Shown: piece by piece, positions 45,104 to 54,461 of the stretch
How positions within the stretch are numbered: the first letter of the stretch is position 1
Layout of the letters: each line of letters opens with the position of its first letter
Source: JAHIKV01 sp963733145
GTDB lineage: Bacteria; Planctomycetota; Planctomycetia; Pirellulales; Thermoguttaceae
DNA length: 64,000 nucleotides
Assembly: GCA_963733145.1 (NCBI GenBank)
Contig: CAVTCJ010000015.1
Span: 194,172 to 258,171, forward strand
Reading direction: 5' to 3'
Translations under genes and position numbers: made by a program
The notes under the pieces: model-generated
Databases searched by the model: none
What the model saw: only the letters and a program-made list of their open reading frames with translations
Told to the model about the DNA's origin: nothing

Positions 45104-46336
45104 TTAACGCTTAAATGTGTAAATCAGTTTGGGAGGATCCCCGCGAGAGACGCTACCCGAGAACGTGTGGGTGCGGCTGCCGACTTTGACGGCCACGCGA
45201 AATCTTGTGGGATCGACTCCACCATGGTTGGCGTAGTAATGGACGTAGATTGAAAAGTTGCCGTTCGGGGCGCCGCCGTGGGGCCAATAAATATTTTCGA
45301 CCGGCGTATTGGAAGTTGGGCCGCCGGCGTTCATGTCCACGTCCAACTCTCCGCCACAGGCTGATCGTCTGTGACTAAAGAAAATTGGCTCGCCTGAAGG
45401 ACAGACGATGTGAAGGTCCAAGTCATTGAAATTGTTCCAAAGCAGGGAGACTTGCACATCTCCTGTCTTAGCACGTTCTCGTTCGAGCCGTTGTCGAAAT
45501 TCGCCTAAGTTGCCGTTGCCACGGCCAGCTGAACCTGCCTCGCCCGTAGCCGGACCGGTGGGTGTGGACGGCGCCGGCGGCAAAAGCCGACTAATCTCGA
45601 AAAGACCTGCAGGTGGCGGTTCCTTTTTCGGCGGGGATTTGGTAGACCGGCTGTTGGCAGGCGTTACGGGAGAGGAATCATTTTTTTTGGTCGTGTCCCT
45701 CACCTCTGCATCGTTAGAGGAAGGCGCATCATTTTCCGGTGCATCTCCAGCACGACGTGAGGAACCACTTCCTACGCCGGACGCACTCTCCTTGCCCATT
45801 CCGCCGCCGCTCCCATCTCCAACGTCGTGTCCCTGCCCGGAACCTTGTCCACGACCGATTTCTACCGCCCTCAGCAACAGGAGCAAGAAAAGGAGTACAA
45901 GGATGACGGTGCCGGCAGCAATGGCAACTCTCAACAACACACGTTTTCTGGTTTCGGCTCCTCGATCACGGCGGAATGGAGGCGGTGGTGGACCTCCCTG
46001 CCGGATAACCCGAGACTGGGAGCGCTCGAGGGATGGCGTTGATCGGGGTTTATCACCGATACGAACGACAGTTGGAGGAGTTCGCGGCACGATTGTTGCA
46101 TGCGCTGTCTTTGCTGAAAGGGTCTGCTCGATGGACTCTCGGTCATTAGGAACCAATACAGCCAACGAGCAAACTGGCGTCCAGGAACTGCTCATGCCAT
46201 CGCGCACTTCGTCTTCGGACTCTAGTTTCCCACGGTCCCGTAACAAGCGAATCTCTTCCAAGGAAAAAGGCCCCGAGACTTTCCCGGATCGCTTGCAGTA
46301 CCACCGCGCCGACTGACTACTCGTGTTCCCGTTCAT
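45104..46336 (-). CDS. GYF_2 - TM - DUF2135 (YfaP-like) protein
   Basis: 410 residues. The GYF_2 domain is WYCKRSGKVSGPFSLEEIRL LRDRGKLESEDEV. A membrane helix (VLLRVAIAAGTVILVLLFLL LLL) lies near 132-155, then a low-complexity Gly/Ser/Pro linker. The C-terminal domain VSLLWNNFNDLDLHIVCPSG, HRRSACGGELDVDMNAGGPT and SIYVHYYANHGG is DUF2135, found in YfaP and vWA-linked surface proteins. It shares design with the preceding protein: cytoplasmic GYF, one helix, outside domain. Its start overlaps the ExbB-like gene by 20 bp. Confidence 0.8.
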   Translation of the reverse strand: MNGNTSSQSARWYCKRSGKVSGPFSLEEIRLLRDRGKLESEDEVRDGMSSSWTPVCSLAVLVPNDRESIEQTLSAKTAHATIVPRTPPTVVRIGDKPRSTPSLERSQSRVIRQGGPPPPPFRRDRGAETRKRVLLRVAIAAGTVILVLLFLLLLLRAVEIGRGQGSGQGHDVGDGSGGGMGKESASGVGSGSSRRAGDAPENDAPSSNDAEVRDTTKKNDSSPVTPANSRSTKSPPKKEPPPAGLFEISRLLPPAPSTPTGPATGEAGSAGRGNGNLGEFRQRLERERAKTGDVQVSLLWNNFNDLDLHIVCPSGEPIFFSHRRSACGGELDVDMNAGGPTSNTPVENIYWPHGGAPNGNFSIYVHYYANHGGVDPTRFRVAVKVGSRTHTFSGSVSRGDPPKLIYTFKR

Positions 46337-47255
46337 AGGGCATAATCCGCAGTTTGTTTACTACATTGCAGACGCAGTATTCCGAACAATCGTCAAGGAA
46401 CGCCTCCTCGGATCTCTTCAGCATCGTTAGGATAAGCTGGATGCACGATGCAGCCACCAAGGCCTGGAGGGTGGTATCAAAGGCCGTCGCCAGCCCTCCC
46501 GTCACCCCTGTTAAGGCGTTTTTTATCTCGTTTACCTCACCGGCTCCTTGCAGAACTCCCCCGAACTGGAATATCGCTTGAGAGAGACCAAGGACAGTTC
46601 CGATGAACCCGAGGACGGGGATTGCCCAGATTAGACCGCTGACAAGAGAGTAGCTGGTTTCCATAGAGGATTCATCGCGTTCAGCCTGGGAGCCAAGAAT
46701 GTCGTCCACGTCGGTCACCCGGCCCAGGTTTCGCAGATTCGACAAGGCAATCACTATACGATTGAAGAGTACGAAATATTTCGGGTCGTCAACCGTGGCG
46801 TAGATTCTCTCCATGACGGCATCGACTGTGGCTGAAGAGAGCACAAAATCGTGTTCTTGTGGCACAACGAGGTATCGCAGTGACTTCTTCTGGAAAAGGA
46901 GTTTTCGCCATTTAATCCACAGAATTGTCAGTGCCCAAGCTGAAAAAAAGGTGGTGAAGTAAGGCATCGGCCCGCGTTTCGTATGCATGTCCGCTATCGC
47001 AGTACCCTGCAACGGGATCAGAGCTGCATAAAACAGTACGGTCAACACAACTGCCAGAATGGCCGCAAGCCAACTGTTCACGGCGGTGTATCTGCCGCCG
47101 CGAAATGCCAGACGCTGTTCGATGTCCTGTCTGGACCAAGAGAGTGCCACTTCAGGCAAGGTTTCCAAGATTAAGTTCCCTGATATTTCAATACGATAGG
47201 TTGTGAAATTACGGTGGTCTGTGATTGACCTACGTCGGTCTTCCCGTAGCACCAA
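46317..47255 (-). CDS. MotA/TolQ/ExbB proton channel family protein
   Basis: Up to 312 residues. The start is uncertain: TTG 47255 overlaps the upstream gene by 26 bp, and TTG 47168 with AGGGA before it is an alternative. Helices are LAAILAVVLTVLFYAALIPL, FFSAWALTILWIK and the conserved pair SGLIWAIPVLGFIGTVLGLS QAIFQFGGVL with VTGGLATAFDTTLQALVAAS CIQLILTML, which carries the Pro/Gly and Thr residues lining the TolQ-ExbB pore. It should form a pentamer that passes H+ or Na+ around ExbD-like helices. Located centrally between four GYF-type genes. Confidence 0.88.
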   Translation of the reverse strand: MVLREDRRRSITDHRNFTTYRIEISGNLILETLPEVALSWSRQDIEQRLAFRGGRYTAVNSWLAAILAVVLTVLFYAALIPLQGTAIADMHTKRGPMPYFTTFFSAWALTILWIKWRKLLFQKKSLRYLVVPQEHDFVLSSATVDAVMERIYATVDDPKYFVLFNRIVIALSNLRNLGRVTDVDDILGSQAERDESSMETSYSLVSGLIWAIPVLGFIGTVLGLSQAIFQFGGVLQGAGEVNEIKNALTGVTGGLATAFDTTLQALVAASCIQLILTMLKRSEEAFLDDCSEYCVCNVVNKLRIMPYEREHE

Positions 47256-48078
47256 GCATAATACTCATCACCAGTGCGACCAATCCAATGACTGTCGTGG
47301 CGATGATCACAAGGTAACCGAGCGTAAGTCCGGCGATGGCCATGCCCCGTCCGGCAAGGGTGTTCTGGCTGGCGGTTATCTGCTTCAGGGCGATATGGCC
47401 AAAGACGACAGCAGCGATGCTCCCCAGGAAAAATATAAGGCTGGTTCCCAACAGCCCGGTCACAAAACTGGCAATTGCCATCGGACAGACATTAACCGGT
47501 TTGGTGTCCATCTCGCCGGATGCCCCGCGGGACTGAGTTGACTGGCCGAAGACGCCTGCTACCCGTCCAGCCTCGATCCAATCCGCCATACCTTCGGTCC
47601 AGAGGCAGTCCTGTGGCAGAATCTGGCCGCCGGCTGCCAGCGCCTGTACTCGAGAGAAGGCGACAGGACCGAACTGATTGTCGCCCAATGTGTAATACCA
47701 GAGGGCTTCCTCTTGAGGCCCACCCGCGGCCGCAGCCGAGACCGCCGCAAGTGGGCCCTGATCTAATGCCGACAGGTCGGCCGCGGATTGGCCGTTTTCG
47801 GAAGCCGAGCCGGAGACGTCCTCTTCCACAAATTCCACCAGATCAGTCTCCGTTGCTTTTGCGTCCGGCGTCGGCAGCGGACGACGACCCTTGTATTGAG
47901 TCACCGATGGAAACAACTCGGGAAAATCGGCTGCGCCAAACCATTGTGTCTGGTCGTTGGAAACCTGAAAATGACGGGCAAATTTTCCACGCCGCGTCTG
48001 AAGCTGTAGTTCCGCGACGGTGAAAGGGCCCTGCGTCCGGCCGCGATCGCGAGTATAAATTGGTTTTCTCAAGTCCAT
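47230..48078 (-). CDS. Double GYF_2 - DUF4190 membrane protein
   Basis: 282 residues. GYF_2 repeats lie at about 5-55 (YTRDRGRTQGPFTVAELQLQ) and about 122-175 (ALWYYTLGDNQFGPVAFSRV QALAAGGQILPQDCLW). The C-terminal DUF4190 has two or three helices (SFVTGLLGTSLIFFLGSIAA VVFGHIALKQI, GLTLGYLVIIATTVIGLVAL VMSIML). GYF_2 modules bind proline-rich peptides; the Pro-rich linkers of the neighbouring proteins are obvious candidate ligands. Confidence 0.82.
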   Translation of the reverse strand: MDLRKPIYTRDRGRTQGPFTVAELQLQTRRGKFARHFQVSNDQTQWFGAADFPELFPSVTQYKGRRPLPTPDAKATETDLVEFVEEDVSGSASENGQSAADLSALDQGPLAAVSAAAAGGPQEEALWYYTLGDNQFGPVAFSRVQALAAGGQILPQDCLWTEGMADWIEAGRVAGVFGQSTQSRGASGEMDTKPVNVCPMAIASFVTGLLGTSLIFFLGSIAAVVFGHIALKQITASQNTLAGRGMAIAGLTLGYLVIIATTVIGLVALVMSIMLGATGRPT

Positions 48079-48126
48079 CGTTGTGTTTGATATTATCTTG
48101 TTTGCGGGTCATGCAACCGTTCACGG

Positions 48127-48312
48127 GGCGGCAGGGGACCGGTCCATTTTTCGGCGGGAAGATGTGATTTCACCCACAAACCGTAGGCCGAAAACATGGA
48201 CCTGTCCCCCTCCCGCCGCCCCAGGGGGACAGTCCCATTTTCGCGGCGGCAAAGCCAATTCGCGTGGCGACGTCCCACAGCGCCGCGAAAATTGGGACAG
48301 TCCCCTGTGAAC
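48127..48312. repeat. Nested GGGACAGTCCC palindromes
   Basis: An outer pair (GGGGACCGGTCCATTTTTCG / GCCGAAAACATGGACCTGTCC CC) and a second pair (GGGGGACAGTCCCATTTTCG / CGCGAAAATTGGGACAGTCCC C) overlap the 3' end of the coiled-coil gene and supply its last ~50 codons. Same family as 3716-3764 and 33607-33656. Confidence 0.8.
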
Positions 48313-49320
48313 GGTTACGCGGGTCATCATCTACTTGGCGCGGATTATTGCGACTACTTGCATACACAGGACGTCCCTCGACCAAAGCAGTTTTATAAGG
48401 AGAGCCCAGCACGAATTTCCCCTTGCGGAGTTCACCAATCCTGTCCAGCCTGACGGGCAAATCGGAAGAGAGCCGATAGGCGACATACAATTCGGCCGGG
48501 TTCGTGTCAGCGGGCCCCGGCGGGATCGCACAGGTCCACTGGTTCGGCTGTGCCTGATAGAGCCAGCCAATCCAACGGTAACGTTTTCCCAGAAGGGGTC
48601 GATTCAAGCGGGCAAACTCCATTGCCGCCTCCTTGCAAGCGTCACGGGGGTTACGTACCTGATCGAGGAGCCGCTGGGCTGCCTCGCGTGCTGTCTTGGC
48701 TTGCTGGTTCTCGGGAGAAATCCAGTTGGCCTCTTCGTCTAGAGGTGTGTTTTTGATCAAATCCCGATCCTTGGCAAAAGCTTTTGCCAAACAATAACTC
48801 CCCTGGCAGGCAATGTCTAGCACGCGGCGGATGAGTTGAACCTTGAGAATCGGTTCCATCCGCTTCTGCTCATACAAGTCGGCGAGGATTCCATGGAACG
48901 TTGTCTCCCAATTGTCTTGCCCCAACTTGGCAAGTCTGTCCAACGCCAGCTTGCTAAACTTGGATTGTGGGCTGGTCCAGTCGAATCCATCGCCGGCCGC
49001 CGAGTTGCGAATGTCGGCGGCGGCGAAGGTGACAGTATCCGTTTCTGACAGATCAAATGCCTTGAAATAACGGATTTTCCAATTGTTGCCGAAATGGAAA
49101 GGCTTGCCGTGGAAATAATACCTCTTCCCATCTTGAGACTCGGCCATGCGAAGGTCGCTGACGGTCGGGTTATTCAAGAGTTCAATCAACTTCAAGTGGA
49201 TGCTCTCGTGACTAGCGGGGTCGGTTCGGCGTGTAACAGCCGCCAGATGAGGCAATAATTCTTCCAACGCCTTTGCGGCAGGAAATCCCTTCTGATCGTC
49301 AAGCAACCTCTTGGCTTCAT
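48170..49320 (-). pseudogene. Large coiled-coil membrane protein, C-terminal part (after IS701)
   Basis: Continuation of the gene at 50842-52797 once IS701 (49325-50855) and one CTAA are removed: AGLL|DEAKRLLDDQKGFPAAKAL joins in frame. It reads RRTDPASHESIHLKLIELLN, GKRYYFHGKPFHFGNNWKIR YFKAFDLSETDTVTF and RYRWIGWLYQAQPNQW. This part has no recognised family. After VYASSRNNPRQVDDDP the frame enters the palindromic repeat, so the native C-terminus is probably replaced by about 50 repeat-encoded residues. Confidence 0.7.
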
Positions 49321-49324
49321 CTAA

Positions 49325-50855
49325 TACTACAGCGTAACTTGAGTCCCATTTACATACACGGGTTTCGGTCAGTTTGATGCCCATGTTCCGCAGAATTCGA
49401 CGTTTTCGCTTGATATGGCAACGACGCGCCAGGGCGTTGCGATCTTGTATGCCTGCGAGCAACGCCGCCGTACGATGCAACAGACGCGACGAGACACGGC
49501 CGTCGAGCCACCACGAGCGAATTAACCCCGACACCGCCGTATGCACTTGGCAAACGGTCCACTCGGGATTTTTTTTCCCGCAAGCGTTGTTTCGTCTCGG
49601 CCAGAAACAAGTAGCTGATCGAACTGAGAATCAAATGCCGCTTGAGGCCCGGATACCGCCGTCCTTCGTAATGAGCCAAGCCGACTTCGCCCTTGTCGTC
49701 CTCGAAGCAGCGTTCGACGCGCCAACGCGAGAAGGCCGCCAGAAGGATCGGCCCTGCCGATGTTTCCGGCGACGCATTGCTCACGAAGAACTTTATCTCG
49801 GCTGGATCAAGTACACTGCGGGCAACCATCAAATGCCACGGGCCGGTGGGCAGGCCATCCGGTCCTTGAAGGAAGAACGGCACGCGTTTGACCTCCCAAA
49901 GGATCGGCCCCTTGTGGCCGTCCTTGACGCGATACCGCACCCACTCTTGGTCCTGCAGTTCCGGCGCGTACTTGAGCATGTTCTCGACCCTGATTGCCGG
50001 ACGACTGCCGGAGACGATTCGCGGCGTCTTGCGGCCGCGGCCGCGGCCGCGGCGAAAGGGCCGACTCGTCACGCGCGGCGGAACGATCCAGCCCATCAGG
50101 ATGCGCGGCACTTCGGCCACGAACCGCTGCTCCCGGCCGTCCAATGCCCGCAAAAACGCGGGTTTTCCGCCATACCACTCGTCGAACGTCAGCCAGGCAA
50201 ACCGCACGCCGTTGGCCCGCGCGGTCGTACAACTCCAAGGCGATTTCCGTTTTGGGACGATAGGTCATCCCTTCGGGGATCTGCGCCTCGCGGCAACGCG
50301 CGGGATCGCCAGCCCAACTTTCCGGCAGGAACAACTCGCCATCGAGCAAACAGTGAAAATCGTCCGCGGCATAGGCCAAATGCACCGTGACGATCCCGTT
50401 TTCCTGCTTGCCGATCGTACCCAAGTATTGCCGTTGCACGCCGGGCGTCTTATTCCCTTGTTTGACGAAGCTGGTTTCGTCGATGACGCCCACGGAATGC
50501 GGATGGGAATGATCCTCGGCGACGATTTGCTGCAAGCGGTTGCGGGCCAGGTCTTCCAGCCAACGATGTTGGCTGAGGAACTCCTGAAGGGTTCGCACGG
50601 GCACGCCGGCCGCCAGGGCAATCGGTTCGACGCTCTTTCGCGGCAAGTCGGAAAGCTGCCCATTAACGTAGACGGTCAGATGTGCCCGTGTGTCCTTGCG
50701 GGCAAAGCAGTCGTCGAAGCGTTTCAGAAAACGGGCAAGCATCGGTTGCAACCCACGAATCAGTTTAGCGTCCATGTCTGGCCCTCCGTGACTCAGCAGG
50801 ACACAAGTTTCGCCATTTTATCCAAACAAATCAATATCAACTTAGCGCTGTAGTA
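49325..50855 (-). mobile_element. IS701 family insertion sequence, 1531 bp
   Basis: Ends TACTACAGCG and CGCTGTAGTA, with inverted repeat continuing imperfectly (TACTACAGCGTAACTTGA / TACTACAGCGCTAAGTTGA). The flanking 4-bp duplication CTAA is present at 49321-49324 and 50856-50859 and matches the YTAR target preference of IS701. Interrupts the coiled-coil membrane protein gene. Confidence 0.92.
49350..50775 (-). pseudogene. IS701 family transposase, frameshifted
   Basis: From ATG 50775: MDAKLIRGLQPMLARFLKRF, DTRAHLTVYVNGQLSDLPRK SVEPIALAAGV, IDETSFVKQGNKTPGVQRQY LGTIGKQENGIVTVHLAYA, which holds the catalytic Asp of the IS701 DDE domain. Near 50215 the frame shifts to VRFAWLTFDEWYGGKPAFLR ALDG and continues with AFSRWRVERCFEDDKGEVGL AHYEGRRYPGLKRH (catalytic Glu region). 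One indel in an otherwise full-length transposase: probably recently inactive, or an assembly indel. Confidence 0.88.
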
Positions 50856-52797
50856 CTAATAGCCCCGCCGCTTTTGCAGGTTCCTCGTAACGGAGATCGA
50901 GTCGGGACACATTCTGAATCATCGAATCCCAGAGCGCCATGCCTTTCCAGGTTTCGCTCTCCCTTTCGGCAACTTGCTTGAAATGGAGTGCGCGAGGGCG
51001 ATCCGTAAATTCCTTGGCGTACGTTTCCAGAGCAGATTTAAAACGATCTCGATTGCCGACGGAGGCTGTCACGTCGTGCAAGCGGCTAAGCTCCTTCATG
51101 GCTTCAGTATGTTGACCAATAAGCGCGGTCAGTCTGGCAATCAACGGAACAACCTGTCCGCGGAGTTCAGGGGATACGTGCCGCTGTCCTCGGAGCTCTT
51201 TGGCCTTCCTTACCAACTCCTCCATTTTGCCGGGGTCATTATTCTGGACATTGGCGACGCCGTTCCGCAGTTCGGCCAGGGCTTTGGTAAACCGGTCATC
51301 GACTTCTTTCTGCAGACGGCTTTGCTTCTCTGGAAACTCCAACTCATACTGTTTGACTTGGGCTTTTTCCTCGCTGTTTCGGGACGTCTTTTCGGCATCT
51401 TGCAGAAGAACGGCAGCTTGGCTCAAAGACTCCCAGGTAAATTCTCCATCTAAAATCCTCTTAACCGCGGTAAGCAACTCATCGAACTGTTTCTTCCGGC
51501 CCCTTTCTTCGCTAAGAGCCACGTCGAGCTCGCCCTGCAATTTCTGGACTTCCGCACTCCGGAAGATCTGCGGGGCCCGTTCCTTGATGTCAGTAAGGTA
51601 AGCCTCGGCTTCGGTCAGTTTTTTATCTTCGATTAACGCGCCTAGCGCGGCCGCGTGCTTTGCCACTTCCTCGCGATGCAACTGATGAATCAAGGTGCCC
51701 GCAATCAGTCCGGCCAATGACGCCCCGCCAATGACAACGCTCACCAGAATAAGCCGAAAGCGACGAATCGCGGCGATTTCCAGGAAACGGATGCGCTCGT
51801 CCAAACGCCGTTTAAGGATCGGCGGCACACCCCATTCATACCTGGCCACAGCGTGAGAACAGCGTTCCAAGGTGCTGCGATTGGCCGCTTCGTCCAACGC
51901 GCGCCGTAGCGCGTCCAGGGCCGCATCATACTCCGCCCGAGCCCTTTCCCTCTCATCCTCATTCTCCAGCCATTCCAGCGCCGGCGCAACCAATTCCAGC
52001 AAGGGATCGTTGGGCTGAGTGATGCCAATTGCAGCCAGCGTGTTCCAGCGCTGACGATGTTCTCGCCCCTGCGCAGCATCAAGGTCGGCATGCGCCGAAC
52101 TCAACTGCTTGGCGACTTTCTCCAATCCATCCCTGGCATACATGGTTCGGACCCGGGTGTGAAGCTCGATGGTTCGCTGCCACAATGCTGTCGGCGGCGG
52201 TTGCAGCCAATCCGGCGACCGTAGTTCCTTCTCCAGCGCTGCAAGACGGCTCAGGTTTGTTTCTTTGCCGGCCCGCTCCACTTCATCCAACACCTGATTG
52301 ATCCGCACTCGCTCATATTCGCGCAGGTCGCCCTCCCAGATGGGGTTTTGTCTATCCTGGCGGGCAATCTTTCGCATGATTTCGATACGGCGCGGGAGCG
52401 GACCGTGAGCCAAAGCATGCAGGCGATGCTGCCGCATCAGTCCGGCCAAAGGCTGCTCTGCAGAATAGGCTTCGTTGATCTCTGCCGCCACGTCGATCAA
52501 TAGTTGCGGAGGAGCGGGCAACTCATACTGCCGGACATATTCGACCCACACGTCCCGCTCGGGAAAGTCAAGTTCAGCCACCGTGTCCAAGAGATTTGGC
52601 TCCGCTTCACACAATTGAATAGCCTCGGCACGGTGTCCCTTCTGCAGCCGGTCGCGGCACTCACGCAGACGGCGATTTATGTCTTTGACTGCCGCCATAT
52701 ACTGACCGTTCAGCGAAGACAAATCGTCGGTGCTAGTCTCCGTTTCGGAAACAAGGATGGTGTTGATGCCGTCAACAACCTGCTGATACTCGCTCAT
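50842..52797 (-). pseudogene. Large coiled-coil membrane protein, N-terminal part (before IS701)
   Basis: 648 native residues, then LQR and stop contributed by IS701. Helical throughout (MAAVKDINRRLRECRDRLQK GHRAEAIQLCE; LIDVAAEINEAYSAEQPLAG LMRQHRLHALAHGPLPRRIE IMRKI). One membrane helix, RFRLILVSVVIGGASLAGLI AGTLI, lies near 345-370, then long coiled coils (EAEAYLTDIKERAPQIF, KQSRLQKEVDDRFTKALAEL). It starts by ATGA overlap with the TGA of the upstream gene's full-length frame. Probably a scaffold linking cytoplasm and envelope. Intact form about 1,000 residues. Confidence 0.75.
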
Positions 52798-52976
52798 GGT
52801 TTCCGCTCCTCACTGCCTGGCGACGCCGTGCGGTAGATCTCCACCTTCTCGCCTTCGATCTCGACATAAATCCGCAGTGACACCTTGGCGCTCGTCGCCA
52901 CGTCGTTTGCGAGCCGGGTCATACCGCGATACCACTGCTCCAGTGAATTAAGAGACTCCCGCATTTGTTGGTACTG

Positions 52977-54461
52977 TTACTTATCCGCTTCGAGAGCACG
53001 GATTTGTTCCCGTCTTCTATTTGAAAGAGAACTGGACGCCGACGATCCGGCGCGTGGCTTGTTGAGGTCGTCTAGTTGACCCTCGATTTTCTTCAGAGCA
53101 ACCTCAACCAATTTCATTTTGGCCGCGAGTTTCCGCTGTTGTAGTTTGAACCAGCGGCGGAAGACCGGAATTTCTTTCTCCGTGACGATGCCACTGCTAC
53201 TCACTTCCTTATCTAAAGCGAACAATTTGAAGGAAAGGCGCGGGCTCGCGCCCAGCGTGAGTGTAGTCTTGATATCCAGTCTCCCTTCCTCACCATCCCC
53301 GTTACCACTGAAGAAGCGAATCTCACCGGTATCTCCCACTTTCCATCCCGATTCCGGCCTCATCTCGTGTTTCAGTCGAGTGTCCAATTTCAGGTCCAAC
53401 CGCAGGTGCTTCGGATCGGGCAGGGAGGCGACATCCAACTTGATTTCCACGCCTGAGGTTTTGTGGTCTACATCAACACTGATGGGATCCAGTTCTTCCA
53501 GCGGTCGGGAGAGAAAGCAGCGCTCGTTGTCCTCTCCGATCCGTATGTGCAACAAACAATACGGCAAATTCCTCCCTGACAATGACGGGACGCCACTCGG
53601 CATCCATGCGTACCGGAGCGATTGGCCCTTGAGGGAGAAGACGCCGATGTCCATGTTTCTTCCCAACTGGGTCAACGGCGGAGCAATGACGGTCCACGAA
53701 CGAATCCCATCCGGGGTATCGGCGCAGTTGAGAATGAAACCCCGGTTGCCGCCCAGCAGAGTCTCGGAGCCGACGATGGACAAGTCGCACTTGGTCGGTG
53801 AATCTATAAAGATCTTGGCGATTTCCTGCGGGGTGGCGCTGCTCGGTTTACCGCGTTCCGGGAGCGTCAGCATCCGTTTCCGTTCGCGGATGTCATCCAG
53901 CGGGCGGTGACTCGCCGCCACAAGAGGCGGGTTGCTTCTGCCGGCTCCCCGCCTCGTGGGTGCTTTTTCCGACGATGCGGGAACAGGGTTCTCGGCCGGA
54001 GGTTTCCTCTCCGGCGTCTGCCTGGACGACTTGCCTGGCAATCCGGAATTCCGCTCCGGCGGACTTGTCGACTCCTGGGGTTGCGGTGTAGCTGCAGTTC
54101 GCGACGCCCGTCTAACGGGTTCTTCTTTCGGAGGCCGCTTGTCAGACCGCGTCGCTTTGGAAGAATCCGGCGGGAGCATCCTTTCAGAATGGCTGGAAAC
54201 CAACTCCGCGGATGTTTCGGGTGCCGTCAGCAAAGAGTTGACCGAGATCACCACCCAGGCAGCCGTGCCGATACCCAGCACGGCAAACGAGCCGGTTGCA
54301 ATTCCCAGCAGGACCCGGGCTCTCTTACCGGCTCCCCGTGCCGGCCGGACCGCCGGCGTGTGCCCCGAATGCCGGCGCGGCGGTGGTGCACCGGGCCGTT
54401 TCTGCAACGCCCGGAAAGGCGGTGGCAACTTGCTTGATCCACTACCCATGTTGGTACTCAC
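52977..54461 (-). CDS. Membrane protein sharing the GAP1-like C-terminal module; in-frame stop before the conserved end
   Basis: 494 residues as read. A Pro/Arg-rich cytoplasmic segment is followed by a helix (VLLGIATGSFAVLGIGTAAW VVISVNSLL), a basic linker, and a C-terminal module: DIRERKRMLTLPERGKPSSA, IVGSETLLGGNRGFILNCAD TPDGIRSWTVIA, DIGVFSLKGQSLRYAWMPSG. The same module ends the adjacent GAP1-like protein. After LEADK a TAA (52977-52979) interrupts a frame that continues QYQQMRESLNSLEQWYRGMT and KVSLRIYVEIEGEKVEIYRT to a TGA at 52794-52796, overlapping the next ATG. The extension aligns with the GAP1-like C-terminus (HIDYRIYAEIDGQRIDLVRS), so the TAA is probably a nonsense mutation. Confidence 0.78.
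   Translation of the reverse strand: MSTNMGSGSSKLPPPFRALQKRPGAPPPRRHSGHTPAVRPARGAGKRARVLLGIATGSFAVLGIGTAAWVVISVNSLLTAPETSAELVSSHSERMLPPDSSKATRSDKRPPKEEPVRRASRTAATPQPQESTSPPERNSGLPGKSSRQTPERKPPAENPVPASSEKAPTRRGAGRSNPPLVAASHRPLDDIRERKRMLTLPERGKPSSATPQEIAKIFIDSPTKCDLSIVGSETLLGGNRGFILNCADTPDGIRSWTVIAPPLTQLGRNMDIGVFSLKGQSLRYAWMPSGVPSLSGRNLPYCLLHIRIGEDNERCFLSRPLEELDPISVDVDHKTSGVEIKLDVASLPDPKHLRLDLKLDTRLKHEMRPESGWKVGDTGEIRFFSGNGDGEEGRLDIKTTLTLGASPRLSFKLFALDKEVSSSGIVTEKEIPVFRRWFKLQQRKLAAKMKLVEVALKKIEGQLDDLNKPRAGSSASSSLSNRRREQIRALEADK

Noticed and set aside
49374..50853. Long plus-strand frames across IS701
   Set aside because: Shadows of the transposase; no homology by eye.
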